Positions 11,472 to 23,324 of a stretch of DNA of 64,000 bases are shown piece after piece. The notes beneath the pieces are model-generated. The model was given only the letters and a program-made list of their open reading frames with translations, made no database searches and was not told where the DNA came from. Location: assembly GCF_947507565.1 (NCBI RefSeq), contig NC_089185.1:2046001-2110000 (forward strand), read 5' to 3'. The position numbers and the translations under genes are program-made. The first letter of the stretch is position 1, and every line of letters starts with the position of its first letter. Source of the DNA: Oscarella lobularis. Its lineage: Eukaryota; Porifera; Homoscleromorpha; Homosclerophorida; Oscarellidae.

Positions 11472-14107
11472 ATTTTGGGAATCTAGTAACATGAGACATA
11501 ACTGCTTCACCTTTGTCCACTTTCGAGAATGAGTCAGTAAGTGATGGTGGTGGAGGATCTATCCCTCGTTGATTTGTTAAATCTGAACGTTTCACCAAAA
11601 TTTCCACTTCAGCAAAAACTTTTTCTACGTAATCTGACAAAATTTAAATTTACAGTTGACTTTTAGAAAGGATCGACAATATTACCAAATGTGGCCTTCA
11701 CAGGAAGTTTCCTAACAATATATTCTCCCTTTTTGTACTTAGGGTACAGGACAGAGTAACGCTTTGCACCGCCTTTTGTTACAGCTTGTTTGCGAGCACA
11801 GTTTCCATTAAAGTGCAACGCAGCTAAGTATTGTCTATATCATATACAGTAAGCAATAATATTTTTCACTCAATAGGGACTAAAACAGTTGTTATATACC
11901 TTGATTTCATTCCGGCATACGAGAAACAAATAGACTTTGGGGTGAAATGAATGATGACGCTGTGAAACGCTTCCAACGAGGACGTTTGATGAATTGGTGA
12001 CAGCTTCCCAAAGTCGTTTACGAAAAGGGTATTTCTTATAATTTTACTGACTTTTTTACTTGCCTTAGTATCTGATAAATTTATATCATCATATATTTGT
12101 TTGTATAATTTCCTCATTTGGTTACGTGGACTAAGCCACAGCTTTCTTCTAGGCTCTGGAAGAGGCCCGTGTAAGCATGTTGGGAATGATGAGCTGTGCC
12201 CTTCGTGAACGTTGTGTAAATGGTTGTCCAAAGAAAGCCATTTACACTTCATCATATTGCTATCACCGTCTGGTGTCGACGCTGCACACCAGTAAATGTG
12301 GTTGACCATGCTTTTAATCCATTTGCCTACAATCTCGCACTCCTTTGTTTTGGCCAAGGCCTCGACCTTTTTCCTAAATGCTAAAAACATTGATTAGCAC
12401 ATCATTGAAAGATACACTGGTTGTAGCGTACATTTTGCAACAGGCCACACATCAAAGAAGTGATGAGTTTCTGGCATATTTTCGCGTACCCATTTGCCAA
12501 TTCCCCTATGTCGATCACTTATAAATGCATTGATTTCAATACCCTCTTTCTTCAGGACTTCGAACCCCGCTTCATCCCTTCAATTTCCATATGATAAGAC
12601 CCACCCACTTCGTTCGACTACACAAGGTAATCAACAAATTAATTGTTAATTAATTAAGTGTTAGATTAAATTATTACTTAATTACAATGTTGTTTGGTTT
12701 GTTAGTCGTTACCTGTACATCTTCTAGGTCAATAACAACGCTCTTCGTGACTTCAAAAAGACTACGTCCCGAATTTAGCTGAATGCCCGGGGCTATCAGC
12801 CCGACCGTCGCCAATGACTTTGATGCTTCCTTCCGTCGACTTCAACTGCTCAAGATTATACGTTCTTTCTCTTTCCCAGACGCGGGAAATAGCAGGCTGG
12901 AGTAATTTGGACTGATGGCGGAAGAAGGTTTGCTGGCTTATAGTAGCACAGTTCATAAATTTCATTAGACGTAGGCTTTTGGTAGGCAATGAACCACTAC
13001 AAATAATGGCCGATGTCAGATGGAGATTTCCTGATGGTATTGAGCCAATGAAAGGCTGACTATCCCAGTTGTAAGTGTAATTGCAGTCGTTGCAGACTTG
13101 TTTGATTCGAAGGAAAGTGCCCTGCACTATTTCCTGGACTGTGGTGTCAGGACCATGACAACGACGACAGAAGGCAAAAAGGGATAGAATAGCACTTTTG
13201 TTAACTAAGAACTTCTTCTCTCCGACAAAACAAAATGTCTCAGAACTAAGAAGAAAAACTAGAAAATAAAAAGGTAACCTATGAATGTGTTTACTCAATG
13301 CACGACTCCTGCTCTTCTGTTTCGTAGTTCTCATCGTCGTCATCGTCGGCCCCTTCTTCGTAATCAGCGTCGTCATCGTCCCCACGGTCTTCCTCGCTGA
13401 AGTCGTCCATTTCAAGGCCAGAATGCATTTCTTTCCATATCTGCCTGCGATCCGTACGCCCAAGGTCACACTGCACTCCAACGCTAGACGTAGGGAGAAG
13501 TTCCGTATTCACTCCTAACACAAACAAATTTCCGTGCATGAAAGAACTAAAATTAAAACTGATAGAACTAACCGGTCGACGTAACACTGATTGGGCAGGT
13601 CTGCACAGACTTGCTACGCTCTTCGTACTCTGGTGATGTGTCATCTGGTTTATTGCAACCATTTTTAGTGGTCGGAGAAGGCTCGTTAAGTATTGATGCA
13701 ATTATCTAGAGTTCAGTTTTTAATCGGGTAATTAACCGAGGAGCTGTAGCTCTTACGCGGGCGCGTTCACGTTTCAGATAAGCGCCTCGCTTCGGCCGTA
13801 CATTTTCTCTCGCAGTCGAAGAAAGAGGCCTTTTGAAAATCGAAGGAATTGCTCCTTCCCTTAATCGTAGCGATTTCCTTGGTACTCCAAGAGACGTCAA
13901 GAGCGATTGCGAGGTTTCGAAGCAATCCGCAGCGAAGTGAGCGCTACAGAGTCGACTGTGCTCGGTCGGACGCTTCCAACCATCTCTCGTCCGTTTGACC
14001 TGTTCTGTCCATTTCGCTAAAAGACTTGCGTCTTTTGGGAAGCGAAATAGGGTGATTCCAGGGCCGGCTGCGTTGCTACACCCGAAAGCGACACACTGAT
14101 ACACCAT
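11449..14107 (-). pseudogene. THAP-domain Kolobok transposase (Kolobok-2), two lesions
   Basis: It starts at 14107 with a THAP domain (CVAFGCSN, LFRFPKD, W, CSAHFAADCF, ending GAIPSIF). An acidic linker rich in D and E follows. The Kolobok core has a CRRCHGPDTT zinc-like motif, WDSQPFIGSIPSGN, the hallmark GDGRADSPGHSAKFGT, ISDRHRGIGKW and HHFFDVW. The core continues across a 51-bp intron (12381-12431) to AKSFRKKVEAL and IYWCAAS, and the last exon ends at 11449. Two lesions are visible: an in-frame TAG just after the THAP exon near 13710, and a one-base loss near 12583. The rest splices cleanly, so inactivation seems recent. The transposase would cut at TTAA and act in the nucleus. Confidence 0.85.
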
Positions 14108-14680
14108 AGCAGCGGTATACGGGTTGGTGACTGAATTGGTGGGGTAACAACCGGAACCTCTGATGACGTTTTAGGTCCCGGAGGGGGTGCGGCCAGCCTA
14201 CACTTTTCGATCGCGATTTGCGGCTTATCTACGCGTCGTGCAGAAGCGAAAGTAGACACAACCTTTATTGTAGGTACTAATGTTTCAAATAATTGTAGCT
14301 TTTTATTCCATGTTAGTTACCCTTTAACTAACTAGATAATGACGACTGCTTTGGAAGTCGTCATGTGGTCCCCGAACACATCGTACGTACCTTTCCTCCT
14401 GTCCCTGCTCGCTATCCGTAGAGAGAGTTTTAGAAAAGACAGACCCCGTATTAGAGGGAATTTCCGTTACTACGTCAGAATGAAACGGTTGCATTTTCAT
14501 TCACTCATGGATATGCGCCAACCTTCGTAAGTGGATTTTCTCTAAATTTTAGCCGTGAAATTAAGTTGTTTAAGGAGAACACGACGCGGAAGTAGAGAAA
14601 GGCGCCGCCGAGGGGGCGGACCCCTTCTCCCTCATGCGTGTGACGTACGGTGGGATAACGATCTCCATATCACCGTGGCA

Positions 14681-14791
14681 GGCACGCAGTACCGGGGTGA
14701 TTTGCCCTGAAGTTTTGGTCTGAAACTCTGTCGACCGTCGACAGAGTTTCAGACCAAAATTTCAGGGCAAATCACCCCGGTCCTGCGTGCC
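14681..14791. repeat. Near-perfect 111-bp palindrome (hairpin)
   Basis: Two arms of about 55 bp are almost exact complements. The left arm begins GGCACGCAGTACCGGGGTGA and the right arm ends with its complement. The centre CTGTCGACCGTCGACAG leaves essentially no loop. Only a couple of mismatches are visible. It codes for nothing obvious and sits between Kolobok-2 and a LINE remnant. It could be a tiny foldback MITE or a hairpin RNA locus. Confidence 0.85.
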
Positions 14792-14820
14792 CATAGCCAT
14801 ACTACTATCAAGCGGGCACC

Positions 14821-14965
14821 TGGTCCTCCTCCTCCTCCTTTTCCTACTTCTCCTCCTCCTCCGCCGCCTTCTCCGCCTCCACCTCCTATGATTTCGGCGG
14901 CGACGGCGGAGACGGCAACGACGGCGGCGATGGCAGCGACGGCGGCGACGGCAGCGACGTCTGCT
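14821..14965. repeat. Triplet-rich low-complexity tract
   Basis: An interrupted CTC/TCC/CCG tract (14821-14885) is followed by a GGCGAC/GGCAGC tract (14896-14960), giving strand-asymmetric pyrimidine-rich and then purine-rich DNA. No gene is evident. Confidence 0.7.
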
Positions 14966-15109
14966 TTTAGCGAATTTCGTTTTCGTGCGTCACCCGTTGC
15001 CGAAGAAGAAAATTTCTTAATAATTAATTTTCAGTTCTTTGTCTGTTTTTTGTTTTGTTGTTGAAATATATAATATCTACATAATGTGCTTTCATGTTAG
15101 CGTCACCCA

Positions 15110-15690
15110 GGCTACACCACGATGCAATGCTATTCAATTCGACTGGCTAAAGATGCTCCAATCTGTCAATTACGTTTGTGACCTAGAAAGGGAACATCAG
15201 TTCGAGGGTAGCAACAAGCGGCCGGACATTGGAGTTTCAACTTCGACATAAGGAAAAAGCTGCTTCTAAACGTCAGAATTGCGCACCCTCAGGTGTCTAC
15301 GGTCTTACCTCAAGGCGCGAAGTTTGCTGGCCATGCTGCGTCAAAAAGAGACGAGTTTAAGATCAGGAAGTTCAGAGAAAAAGCGAACAAACTTGGATAT
15401 CTTTTTGAACCGCTTGTCATGGAAGTCTTTGGCCGCTGGAGCCCGATTGCGTTGCGCATTCTTCGACATGTGGCGGAACACCCGTCCATCGACTTTTTCA
15501 ACGACAAGAATGCTTTCCTTGAGTATTGGCGTCGTTCCACGTCTGTTTGTCTTCAGCGCGAAAATGCGCGCATTATTTTACATAAAGTTAAATGTCTCAT
15601 TCCCAATTCCCCTGCCTGTGTATCTGCCAGTTCCGCTGACACTACTGTCCTGTGTTTCAGCAGAGACTAATATGCTTATGTGTTTCCGTC
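15110..15690 (+). pseudogene. 3' end of a LINE-type reverse transcriptase ORF
   Basis: Fragments in two frames give a KRPDIGVS motif, an RKKLLLNVRIAHPQ segment, then RDEFKIRKFREKANKLGY and EVFGRWSPIALRIL, ending with a YWRRSTSVCLQRENARI block. The same order and motifs (RPDIV, EHFGRWGQSALDFL, YWRRRLSVLIQ) appear at the C-terminus of the LINE at 61.9-62.5 kb, so this is a distant relative of that family. Only the extreme C-terminal part is present. A short A-rich stretch follows at 15727-15750. Confidence 0.7.
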
Positions 15691-15962
15691 TGGTTTCTCT
15701 GTTTCTGTCTGGTGTTTAGTCTTTAGTAATAATAAAAAAACAAGAAGGTTTGAACGCTTTGGAGCCCAAAATTTTTTAGGGGCATCGCATTATGCACAAG
15801 CCCCAAGGCCGTAGCCTAGATGCTGTTCAACAAAAAAGAAGCATCCCAAATTCTCAACACTACTCTTCAGCCGTCCTTGCTTGCGAGAGACCTGGTGCAG
15901 TCAATTTTATACTTGGATCGAGTTGCACGATCAGCTCGAAATGATTGTGTTAGTAAAGTATT

Positions 15963-16504
15963 TCAGTCCTTTGAAACAGCAGTTTTTCTTTTTCTGCAAC
16001 ATTTAGATGAAATTGTGGCTTTTTTATCCCAATTTCTACCAATCCATGTATAAACACAGACATCAATATGATACCGAGTTGCTATAGGATATATTTCTGC
16101 CTTCGTCGCCAAAACAACTCGATTTCTAATCGCGCTTACGTGATCATCGTACGTTCTACCCTCTGGAGAAAAGATCTCAAACGCATCTTCGAACTGCGAC
16201 ATGTCTACAATTTGAGTCCGAAACTCCTGATGCAAATCTTAGACAGCGAAAATAACCGTTTCCGTATCCAATTATTTTCTCCCTTTTTCGACCAAGTTTG
16301 CTGAGAATAGGCAATGGAGACGTGGGTTCTGGTACTGCGTTTCCAACTTTTCTCTGCACTTTTCCACCAGGTTTTCGAAGAGGAGGCAGAGGAGACGCAG
16401 TACGCGGTGCTGTATTTGGTGGCTTTAAAGTACCGTTGGCAGTGTGACTTTTTTATCATTACGTTTGTTCCTTTAAATGTAATAGGGCTAGTGTTTTCCT
16501 CCAA
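15963..16504 (-). pseudogene. OTU-like cysteine protease domain, catalytic Cys lost
   Basis: In the minus direction the first segment reads EKIIGYGNGYFRCLRFASG, aligning with the OTU block that normally reads GDGNC-FFRALS. A frame change follows, then HQEFRTQIVDMSQ and ATKAEIYPIATRYHIDVCVY, the usual OTU second half with a W after it. The catalytic aspartate and cysteine positions read Tyr and Gly here, so the domain would be inactive even in frame. OTU domains are known in some animal Helitron proteins. This one lies just downstream of the PIF1 helicase relic on the same strand and is probably part of that element. Confidence 0.6.
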
Positions 16505-16659
16505 GTAAGAAGCGTCAGAATTATCATCACTATCTAGCAGCTCTTGCAGCTCCTGCTGCTCTTCTGGCTAGGACAAAAAATCGTACATTTTGTCGTTTGT
16601 TGCCAAAGACTGAAAGATTGACTCCTTACACTTGGCTAGCTTTTCAAACGTCGGTCTTC

Positions 16660-19392
16660 TCTCGAACGTAGTTTATAACTTTTTGACTTGTTTGAATGAG
16701 CAATGCAATCAAGTCAAAGCTTTGAATTAGGCATTCATCTAAATTTCGCATTCGACAATGCAACCTACGTAATTCCTGGTGCAAAATCTCGCTGCCCTAT
16801 ATCAATTACGGCCTTGTCAAGAGTAAGACCCTTGTGACTTGTGAACGGTTATAGCCCACGCCAAATAAAGCGGAAGCTGCCCCCGTTTGCAGGTAGTTGC
16901 GTTACTCTTTACATTTGAGCTTGGCCATGTTCGTTCAATGGGACTAATAGGAACGCGTCGCTCTCCACTCCAAGTTGGGCCGACGTATTTGTCCATTCGA
17001 ATAACTATGGCATCAGGCAGTGAAGGCGGCTTGCAGCCAGTCTTCTAGAAAATGGCGGCAACCGTTCCCATTACGCCGTTGACCAAACCTTTTTCGGTTC
17101 AGAGATTTGAGATTTGAGGTCAGCATTACACGCGCGCCTTCGCAAAGACGATGGCGCAAATGTAGTCCGCCAGCAATTTCTTCGCTTGCCGTTGAAGCTT
17201 CGTGGCAATTATGATCTGCATTTATAACCGCCGCACAATTTGGGGAATGCTTTAGACAATTTAGATTAAAATCTGTCACATCTTCATTGCGTGAAAAAGC
17301 CGAAGAGCGTCAGCAGAGTGCTTTGCGACGCTGTTCGTTTGCGGGCCCTTTGCGTAACTGCGAGACATGTACAAATCATGCCAGTCTTCGTAAGACGGCT
17401 GTCCTTTACGAAGTCGAAGCAACCTTTCGCGAAACTTTACTTGCGAAGCGCTGTTTCCGGACTGGCGCATGATCTGTCGAAGTTGTATGACGACTTCAAA
17501 TGTTAAGTACAACTGTCGGCCTCGATTGGTATCGACCCCTCTACAAGCTGTGTTGGTGTAAAGAGGCGATTCGCCAATCGGCGGCAATTGACCCATGCCC
17601 CCAAATAGTATTACGGAGACTCCACCGAACGACATGTGAGCTTGGGTGGGAAACGTCTGACATAGCCGTCGGTGAATAAGTGAAAGTTGTTGCCGTCCAA
17701 CTATTGACATTTCGTCAATGATGAGATGGCGAACCCCATTGAATTTCTCTTGCAATTGCTGCAGAGACGGTCGGCTAAGATCGGCAAAGTTGCTCTTTTG
17801 CAATGGCAATCGCAAAAGAGAGTGAAGAGTTTGCCCCCAAATGTTAAAAGCTGCTACTCCAGTCGGAGCAGAAAGCAAACATTGAGACCCAATAAAACAC
17901 TTAATAAGGAATGACTTTCTGGTTCCTGCTGTACCGCAAAATGTCATTCTCAGTGGTCTGCATGAATCGTCTGCTTTTCGATGAGAAAAGCTGTGGTGAG
18001 TACGAACGATGTCGTACGCTAACTTTTGGTCACCTTTAATCCTTTAATTGAAAGTCGTCGCTCCCCGGCGCCGGCTCTTGCGGCGGCAGGCCCTTTTCAG
18101 AAGCCGGCGTATTTTCAGCCAGTGACTCTTCTCTTCGGCTGTCAGAGACGAAATTGAAGTGGCAGGAACAGAGAAGAACTTGCAGACCAATTGTAGTCCG
18201 CATAGTCTTTTCCATTAGCGTTCAACTCTTCCATGCTTAGATCTTTGTTGATGGCAGAAGATGGAGAAAACAAATTTCATCCAATTATCCTGATCAACGT
18301 CTTTGTTCTTGCTCTTTTGTGCCCTCGTCGTCACTTTCCTCCGACGCTTCATCAAAAGGCATTGTAAGTATTGCGTCGATGTCGTTCGATATTTCAATTT
18401 TGTTGAGAAAACTTTTAGCGACAGTAAGCAGAAATTGCTGATAAGAATCGGTTGCAGACAGAACCTCTCCGTTGCTGCCGTTGTCAAATGGCCTAGCTGA
18501 CGAAATGGCTCGTACTTCATCAGCTGGTAGTAGCAGTTTCATTCGTATTTTTCGGCATTCTTCGAATTGCGAGGGATTCGTGGGACAACGCGAACGACTA
18601 CCTATTTTCCCCTTTTCTTCAGCTGTTCCTTTGAATTTTAACTGTAATCCGAAACGTAATCCATTAGGCAAAGATTTTGTGTCGCTGCGCTTCGCTTCAT
18701 GTATTCTTCGACAGCCGTTAGAACGGTCCCACTTGAATTTGACGAACACGCATGAAGGTTGAGTTCTTGCTTATTTTGCAAGTGCAACATCTTAAATTCG
18801 CGGGAAGCAGTAACCAGTTTGTCACCCATAATGAGATGACACGTTTCCTGCGCTGAGTAATCCCGTTCACCAATTGATTACATTAGCAACTTTGAGACGG
18901 TTTTCCGAGAAGGATCGCGCTTGTCAAGACCGTCCACAATCATTTGGAATGTTTTTCCAAGAGTTTTTGATTGTAGCTCACTCTCTGTTTCGTACTTGAC
19001 GACGTACTTGGCAAGTCCATAAGTACTTACGCAAAGTTGCATATCAACGTTAGCTCTCCAACCCTGAAGTTCTAAAGGATTGCGATTGTTGATTCGTGGG
19101 TCGTTTCGTTTTGTATCGACCGATAGTTCTATTAGGTTATATACCATAGATAGAAGAGAAATGGAATAGGCAACTCCCGTAGTCACATGATACTTTTAGG
19201 CGCTAGGCGTGGGACAAGAAAATAGATGCCGTCCGCAAGGGTGTCAACGATGTTGTCGCCGCAAAATTTTGTGAAGAACCTTGAAGAAAAAGTAGGAAAC
19301 AACCACGCGCGCAGAATTTTAGAAGCGTTCGATAGCGGCGTTTTCGCAGTTTTTGCCTCCGAAATGCAGCGTTCAATGGCCGACTGCTTCAC
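16660..19392 (-). pseudogene. Helitron-2 Rep C-part and PIF1 helicase, decayed
   Basis: Reading down from 19392, one segment has RINNRNPLELQGWRANVDMQ and KYVVKYETESELQSKTLG. The next has ERDYSAQETCHLIMGDKLV and REFKMLHL; these are typical of the region between Rep and helicase in animal Helitrons. After a linker (18749-18294) comes QKLAYDIVRTHH and the PIF1 helicase: GTAGTRKSFL (Walker A), LIIDEMSIVG, LFGGMGQLPPIGE, ARVMLTSNL, and WAITVHKSQGLTLDKAVID near 16800-16860. Walker A carries Arg in place of the conserved Gly before Lys. Frame changes occur near 18880, 18280 and 17280, and beyond 16780 the C-terminus has stops. No Rep HUH motif or Helitron ends were found. Confidence 0.7.
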
Positions 19393-20000
19393 AAAGGGAA
19401 AGAAGTCGGTGTCGGGCTTTACGCATAAAAACTTGCTACTGTTTTACAATGAAATAAATGGGAACGCGCGGTAAACGGCGCGCGCTCGCGACGCAGTAGA
19501 GCAGTTGCTACACCGTCTTTAGATTCGGCAAGTAGCGCAAGCGTTACGCTAAAGACTAAGGTACATGCTATGCTGCAAATCGCTGTCCTTTCCGAAGACT
19601 ACTCCGAGCAGTCGGTACGATCAGACGCGCTGCGCAACATAGAAATCTTACTGCTGCGAGCCGTCTCTTGTGGTCTTGGCTTTTTTTGGCAGTATTGAGC
19701 TGTTCAAGTTGGCTCTGTGCGTCGTATAAGCGAAAAAGCAGGAGGAAAGATAACTTCGCGAGAGTGCAGAGAGTACGAAACGATACTAGCCTCAGCGTGG
19801 CCATGGAAATAACACAGCACCGATTTGAAACTCCCACAACTTCTAACGCCGATAAGGAAATAGACTCACGCGGGCTGATGAAAATGAAGGTGCGTCTTCT
19901 CGTAGCAATAGACCTTATTCCTCACGTGAGGTCATGTGATCTCTTCTACGTCACGACGGTGATCAAGTGTACAGCAAACGCTCTGTTTGTTTGAACGGCG

Positions 20001-21756
20001 ATGAGTTTAGCGTCTATACCTTCGCTCGATTGGAAGGTAGAGCAGCTAAAATCGTTCCTGCGTGATCGCGGAGTTACTTCGTCTGGCTTGAAAGACGATT
20101 TGTTTCGTCGGGTCATCGAAATACACCGCCAAACCGTCATCGACAACGAAATTCGAGAGTCTACGCCTAAGTTTCCTATTTCGGACACGAATTGTTCGTT
20201 CGAAGCTCTGCCTAAGTCTGGATGGGGGAGTACGGGGTTTCCAGAAATTTCACTTCCTGTCGTGAGAAAGTATCTTGATTCTTTGGTACGAAACTTTTAA
20301 TTCAGTATGTATAGTAACTGCCTCTCCGCCTTAGTTCGCTTTTAAGAAGAATTACTCAACTGGTGTCCGATTGTGTCAATGTGGTCAAGTGTACGATATG
20401 AGCGTTTGGACACAGAAAGCGTCAGCGCGCGAGGAGTTTATTGTTAAGTGCAGGTGTCGCCCTACGATGAGAACTAAGCCACCCTTCTACTCACTGTTTG
20501 TGGGCTTGACACATAACGTCGACCTTGAAGAGTGGACTATTGACAAGGGTCTCTGCACTTGTCCTACAGGTCTTTCAAGAAGTTGCGTGCATGTTACTGC
20601 ACTGCTCCTCTCCGTGATTGAGGTCGGCGCAGCTGCGTGCACGTCGTTACCGTGCTTGTGGAAAAGGCCATCGGGTCAAGCGAAAGGCATGACAACCGAG
20701 AAAATGGTTTGGCCTTCTAAGGGAAAAGGCTACTCAAAGTACACTGGCCCTCTTGCGGATCCACGGAGTCTCCTTCAAGCTGTAAACAGCTTACCCGGAG
20801 GAGAAGACTCTTCAGCCGTCGAATATTTTCGTCACTTCCAGAACGACGAGTCGACCAACTCGACAATATCACTGCAGGACCCTATCGATATATTGAGAAG
20901 TTTAGCGGAGAACCAAGGATATGATAGCCTCACAGCAGAAGATGTTGCCACGTCATTGCAACTGAATGAAGTAGAACGAAAGGTGATGGAGCTTTCTACG
21001 CGCGGTCAAAGTCGTAGTACCACATGGCTTCAGGCACGTCAATGGCGAGTGACGTCTTCAAAGTTTGGATGTATTTGTAACAGGCCTAATCGTCGAGGAG
21101 GGTATCCCGCAAGTATGGTAAAGGGAATCTTAGGCAATTACGGAAATGTCCACAGTACTTCTCTGGATTATGGACGAGATACTGAAGGCGTTGCTCGTCT
21201 TGTTTATGAAAGCGTCACTGGCAACATTGTCGAAGAGTGCGGTCTTTTCGTACATCAGACGCACAATTTTTTGGGAGCAAGTCCGGATGGAATAATATCT
21301 AGCGTAATAAATACGATTTGCTGTCTATTCATATACCACAGAATAAATTTTCTTTAGGACGGCTTGCTTGAGATTAAATGTCCGTGCTCAACCAGAGAAG
21401 CTACGCCAGCAGACACTGCGCGAGAAGTGGCGACCTTCTGTTTGAGAGAAGTCGACGACCGAGTGAGTCTAAAACGGAGTCACGATTACTTTTATCAAAT
21501 ACAGGGTCAGCTTATGGTGACACAGCGTAGCTGGTGTGACTTCTTTGTCTACACACGAAAGGGCTATCACCTAGAGAAAATATTTCCTGATAAGACACTT
21601 TTTGAGACAATTCTTGGCACACTGCATGATTTCTTTACTAGTTGTCTTGCCCCTGAGATACTCTCTAGACTTAAAATTAGCATATCAGGAGCAGACGCCA
21701 TTGGTTGCACTGACGTAAGAAGATGGAATTCTTTCACTCGACCAATGGCTCTATAA
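20001..21756 (+). CDS. SAP-SWIM-YqaJ nuclease protein of ISL2EU
   Basis: Three exons (20001-20285, 20347-21303, 21358-21756) splice in phase over GT-AG introns of about 55-60 bp into an uninterrupted 546-residue protein. Exon 1 holds a SAP-like DNA-binding helix pair (WKVEQLKSFLRDRGVTSSGL). Exon 2 carries a SWIM zinc site, LCTCPTGLSRSCVHVTAL, then the start of a YqaJ-type PD-(D/E)XK nuclease. The nuclease core spans the last junction, with GASPDGII, the catalytic EIKCP, and YFYQIQGQLMVT. All expected catalytic residues are visible. YqaJ proteins resemble phage lambda exonuclease, so it could process DNA ends during transposition. That is inferred from the family. It is intact although its transposase is frameshifted. 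Confidence 0.88.
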
Positions 21757-21794
21757 AATGCACAATCTATATGGCGAAGACAAAAAATGATCTT

Positions 21795-23324
21795 TTACCG
21801 TTCCACATGAATCCGACAAGCAGCTAAGGCACGACTTTGCAAAGACTCTGCTGAACTCTGCTGACTTTTACCTTTCAGAACAGACGGTATCTCCAAAAAC
21901 GCTCTTTTTCGCGCTAGAAGGTCACGTATGGTAAAGCCACGATCAGCCATGATTCGCTGACCATCTCGTACGCTGTTGAGAATTCCGCTGTGCTCGACTA
22001 CAAAGTGGTCACTGCAGCTTCCAGAAAAGCCTTTTGAGATGAAAACGATGCAACCGGTATTGGGATCCACAGCAATCAGATATTTTACGGTTTGGTGGTG
22101 TTTATATTCTGACCACATTGCTTTCTGGATTGTCAAATTTTTCGGACGCTCTATGAAAATTTCGAAACAATCAATAATAGCAACTGTGTTGGGAAAATGA
22201 TCGTATAGGCCTCCCGTTGGACCCTTCAATGAAGTAGGCCACATTATCAACTGCTCAAGCTGACGTGCTAGAAAGGGAACCCATTTTCCCAGAATCTTTG
22301 ATATTTGGCCCTGGCTTACTCCCCAGCGACAGGCTAAGTCTGAAATAGTCCAAGCCGAAGTCTTATCAAAGTGACGACGACTTTGTCTTTGCAGCTCATA
22401 CTCAAACCAGACAACTCCAACTTGTTAGCAAAGGGCTCAATCCAGTTGTAAAGGGCGTTGAAAATTTCAACAGATGCCATCCCCGTGTGAAATTTAATAT
22501 TTTTCATGACAGCGTCAGTCACAGGGGACCTTTTCTCTTCAGACGAATGCAGCAGTTCCTCTAGCCGATGCTTCTCTTCATGAAGTTTTTCGATTTCAAG
22601 TAAGAGTGAATTTCGACGTCGCCACCATCGTGGAGTCATTTCATCTGAACGAATCGAAGTTCTGTCGTCGTCACTTTCCGATATGATTTCGCCTGGATCA
22701 CAGGTTTGGACGCTGATCTCACTCGTAGAGGTCTTGACGCTTCTCTCACTCAAAGACGTTTCGTTGTCACTTTGTTCAGGCTCGAAAGTTGAGTTCGATT
22801 CGGTGTCTACGTGTCCTAAGCCCGTTTCAACGTCTGCTAAAGAGGTAGCAGTAGCTGCTTCACGTTTTCTCCTTTTATACATTCGCTCAACTCTTGGGAT
22901 ATCAAACGATTTTCGAGGCTTAGAGTAATAGTTACTGCCAGAACCTCTGTTTACAGAGATGGAGGTAAGAAATGATTCTTTTACAGGAAATCGCATCTTA
23001 TCAGTGCGAGCTGGACTAATGTGATCAACAAAGTGAACGTTGCATATGCAATCATCGCGATTTGGGACCCAGTTTGAGGATTTCGATCCGGGTTTGTCAG
23101 CGCGATCCATCAGCTTTAGAACAGCTTGTCGAACGTCGCTCTCCAAACTGTTTAGTGTGCAGAGTGGGGAGGTTGTGGTTGGCAGTGTTTGGGCAGCGCT
23201 GAGACGTAGCCAAACGCGGACAATCGCACAAAAAAACGCCTTCCATTGTTTGTGGACACAAGCCCTTCCGATTTTGGCAACCGGGAACGCAGCATTGGCG
23301 TCCCGAATGCCTAACTTCCGACAT
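21795..23324 (-). pseudogene. ISL2EU THAP-DDE transposase, frameshifted
   Basis: It begins near 23324 with a THAP zinc domain (CCVPGCQNRKGLCP, later NWVPNRDDCICNVHF). A basic and serine-rich linker and a coiled-coil-like segment around EIEKLHEEKHRLEELL follow. Then comes a helix-turn-helix region (KVVVTLIRLRLG, LACRWGVSQGQISKILGKW) and a DDE_Tnp_4 core (FPNTVAIIDCFEIFIERP, KYLIAVDPNTG, MADRGFTIRDLL). One frame change lies in the THAP region near 23150-23200 and a one-base loss near 22339 separates the HTH from its helix. It ends at 21795, just past the end of the YqaJ gene. Confidence 0.85.

Larger units (their letters stand above)
10493..14323 (-). mobile_element. Kolobok-2 DNA transposon with TTAA target duplication
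   Basis: The inverted ends are AGGGTAACTAACATGGAA (10493-10510) and its complement ending at 14323. Each is flanked by TTAA (10489-10492 and 14324-14327), the canonical Kolobok signature. The 3831-bp element holds a THAP transposase on the minus strand and a P2X7-C-domain gene on the plus strand. These are convergent, with their ends overlapping by about 23 bp (11449-11471). The layout mirrors Kolobok-1 although the end sequences differ. Confidence 0.9.

Noticed and set aside
14681-14791. tRNA gene or rho-independent terminator
   Set aside because: The palindrome has no cloverleaf, no A/B box and no U-tract; the genome is eukaryotic.
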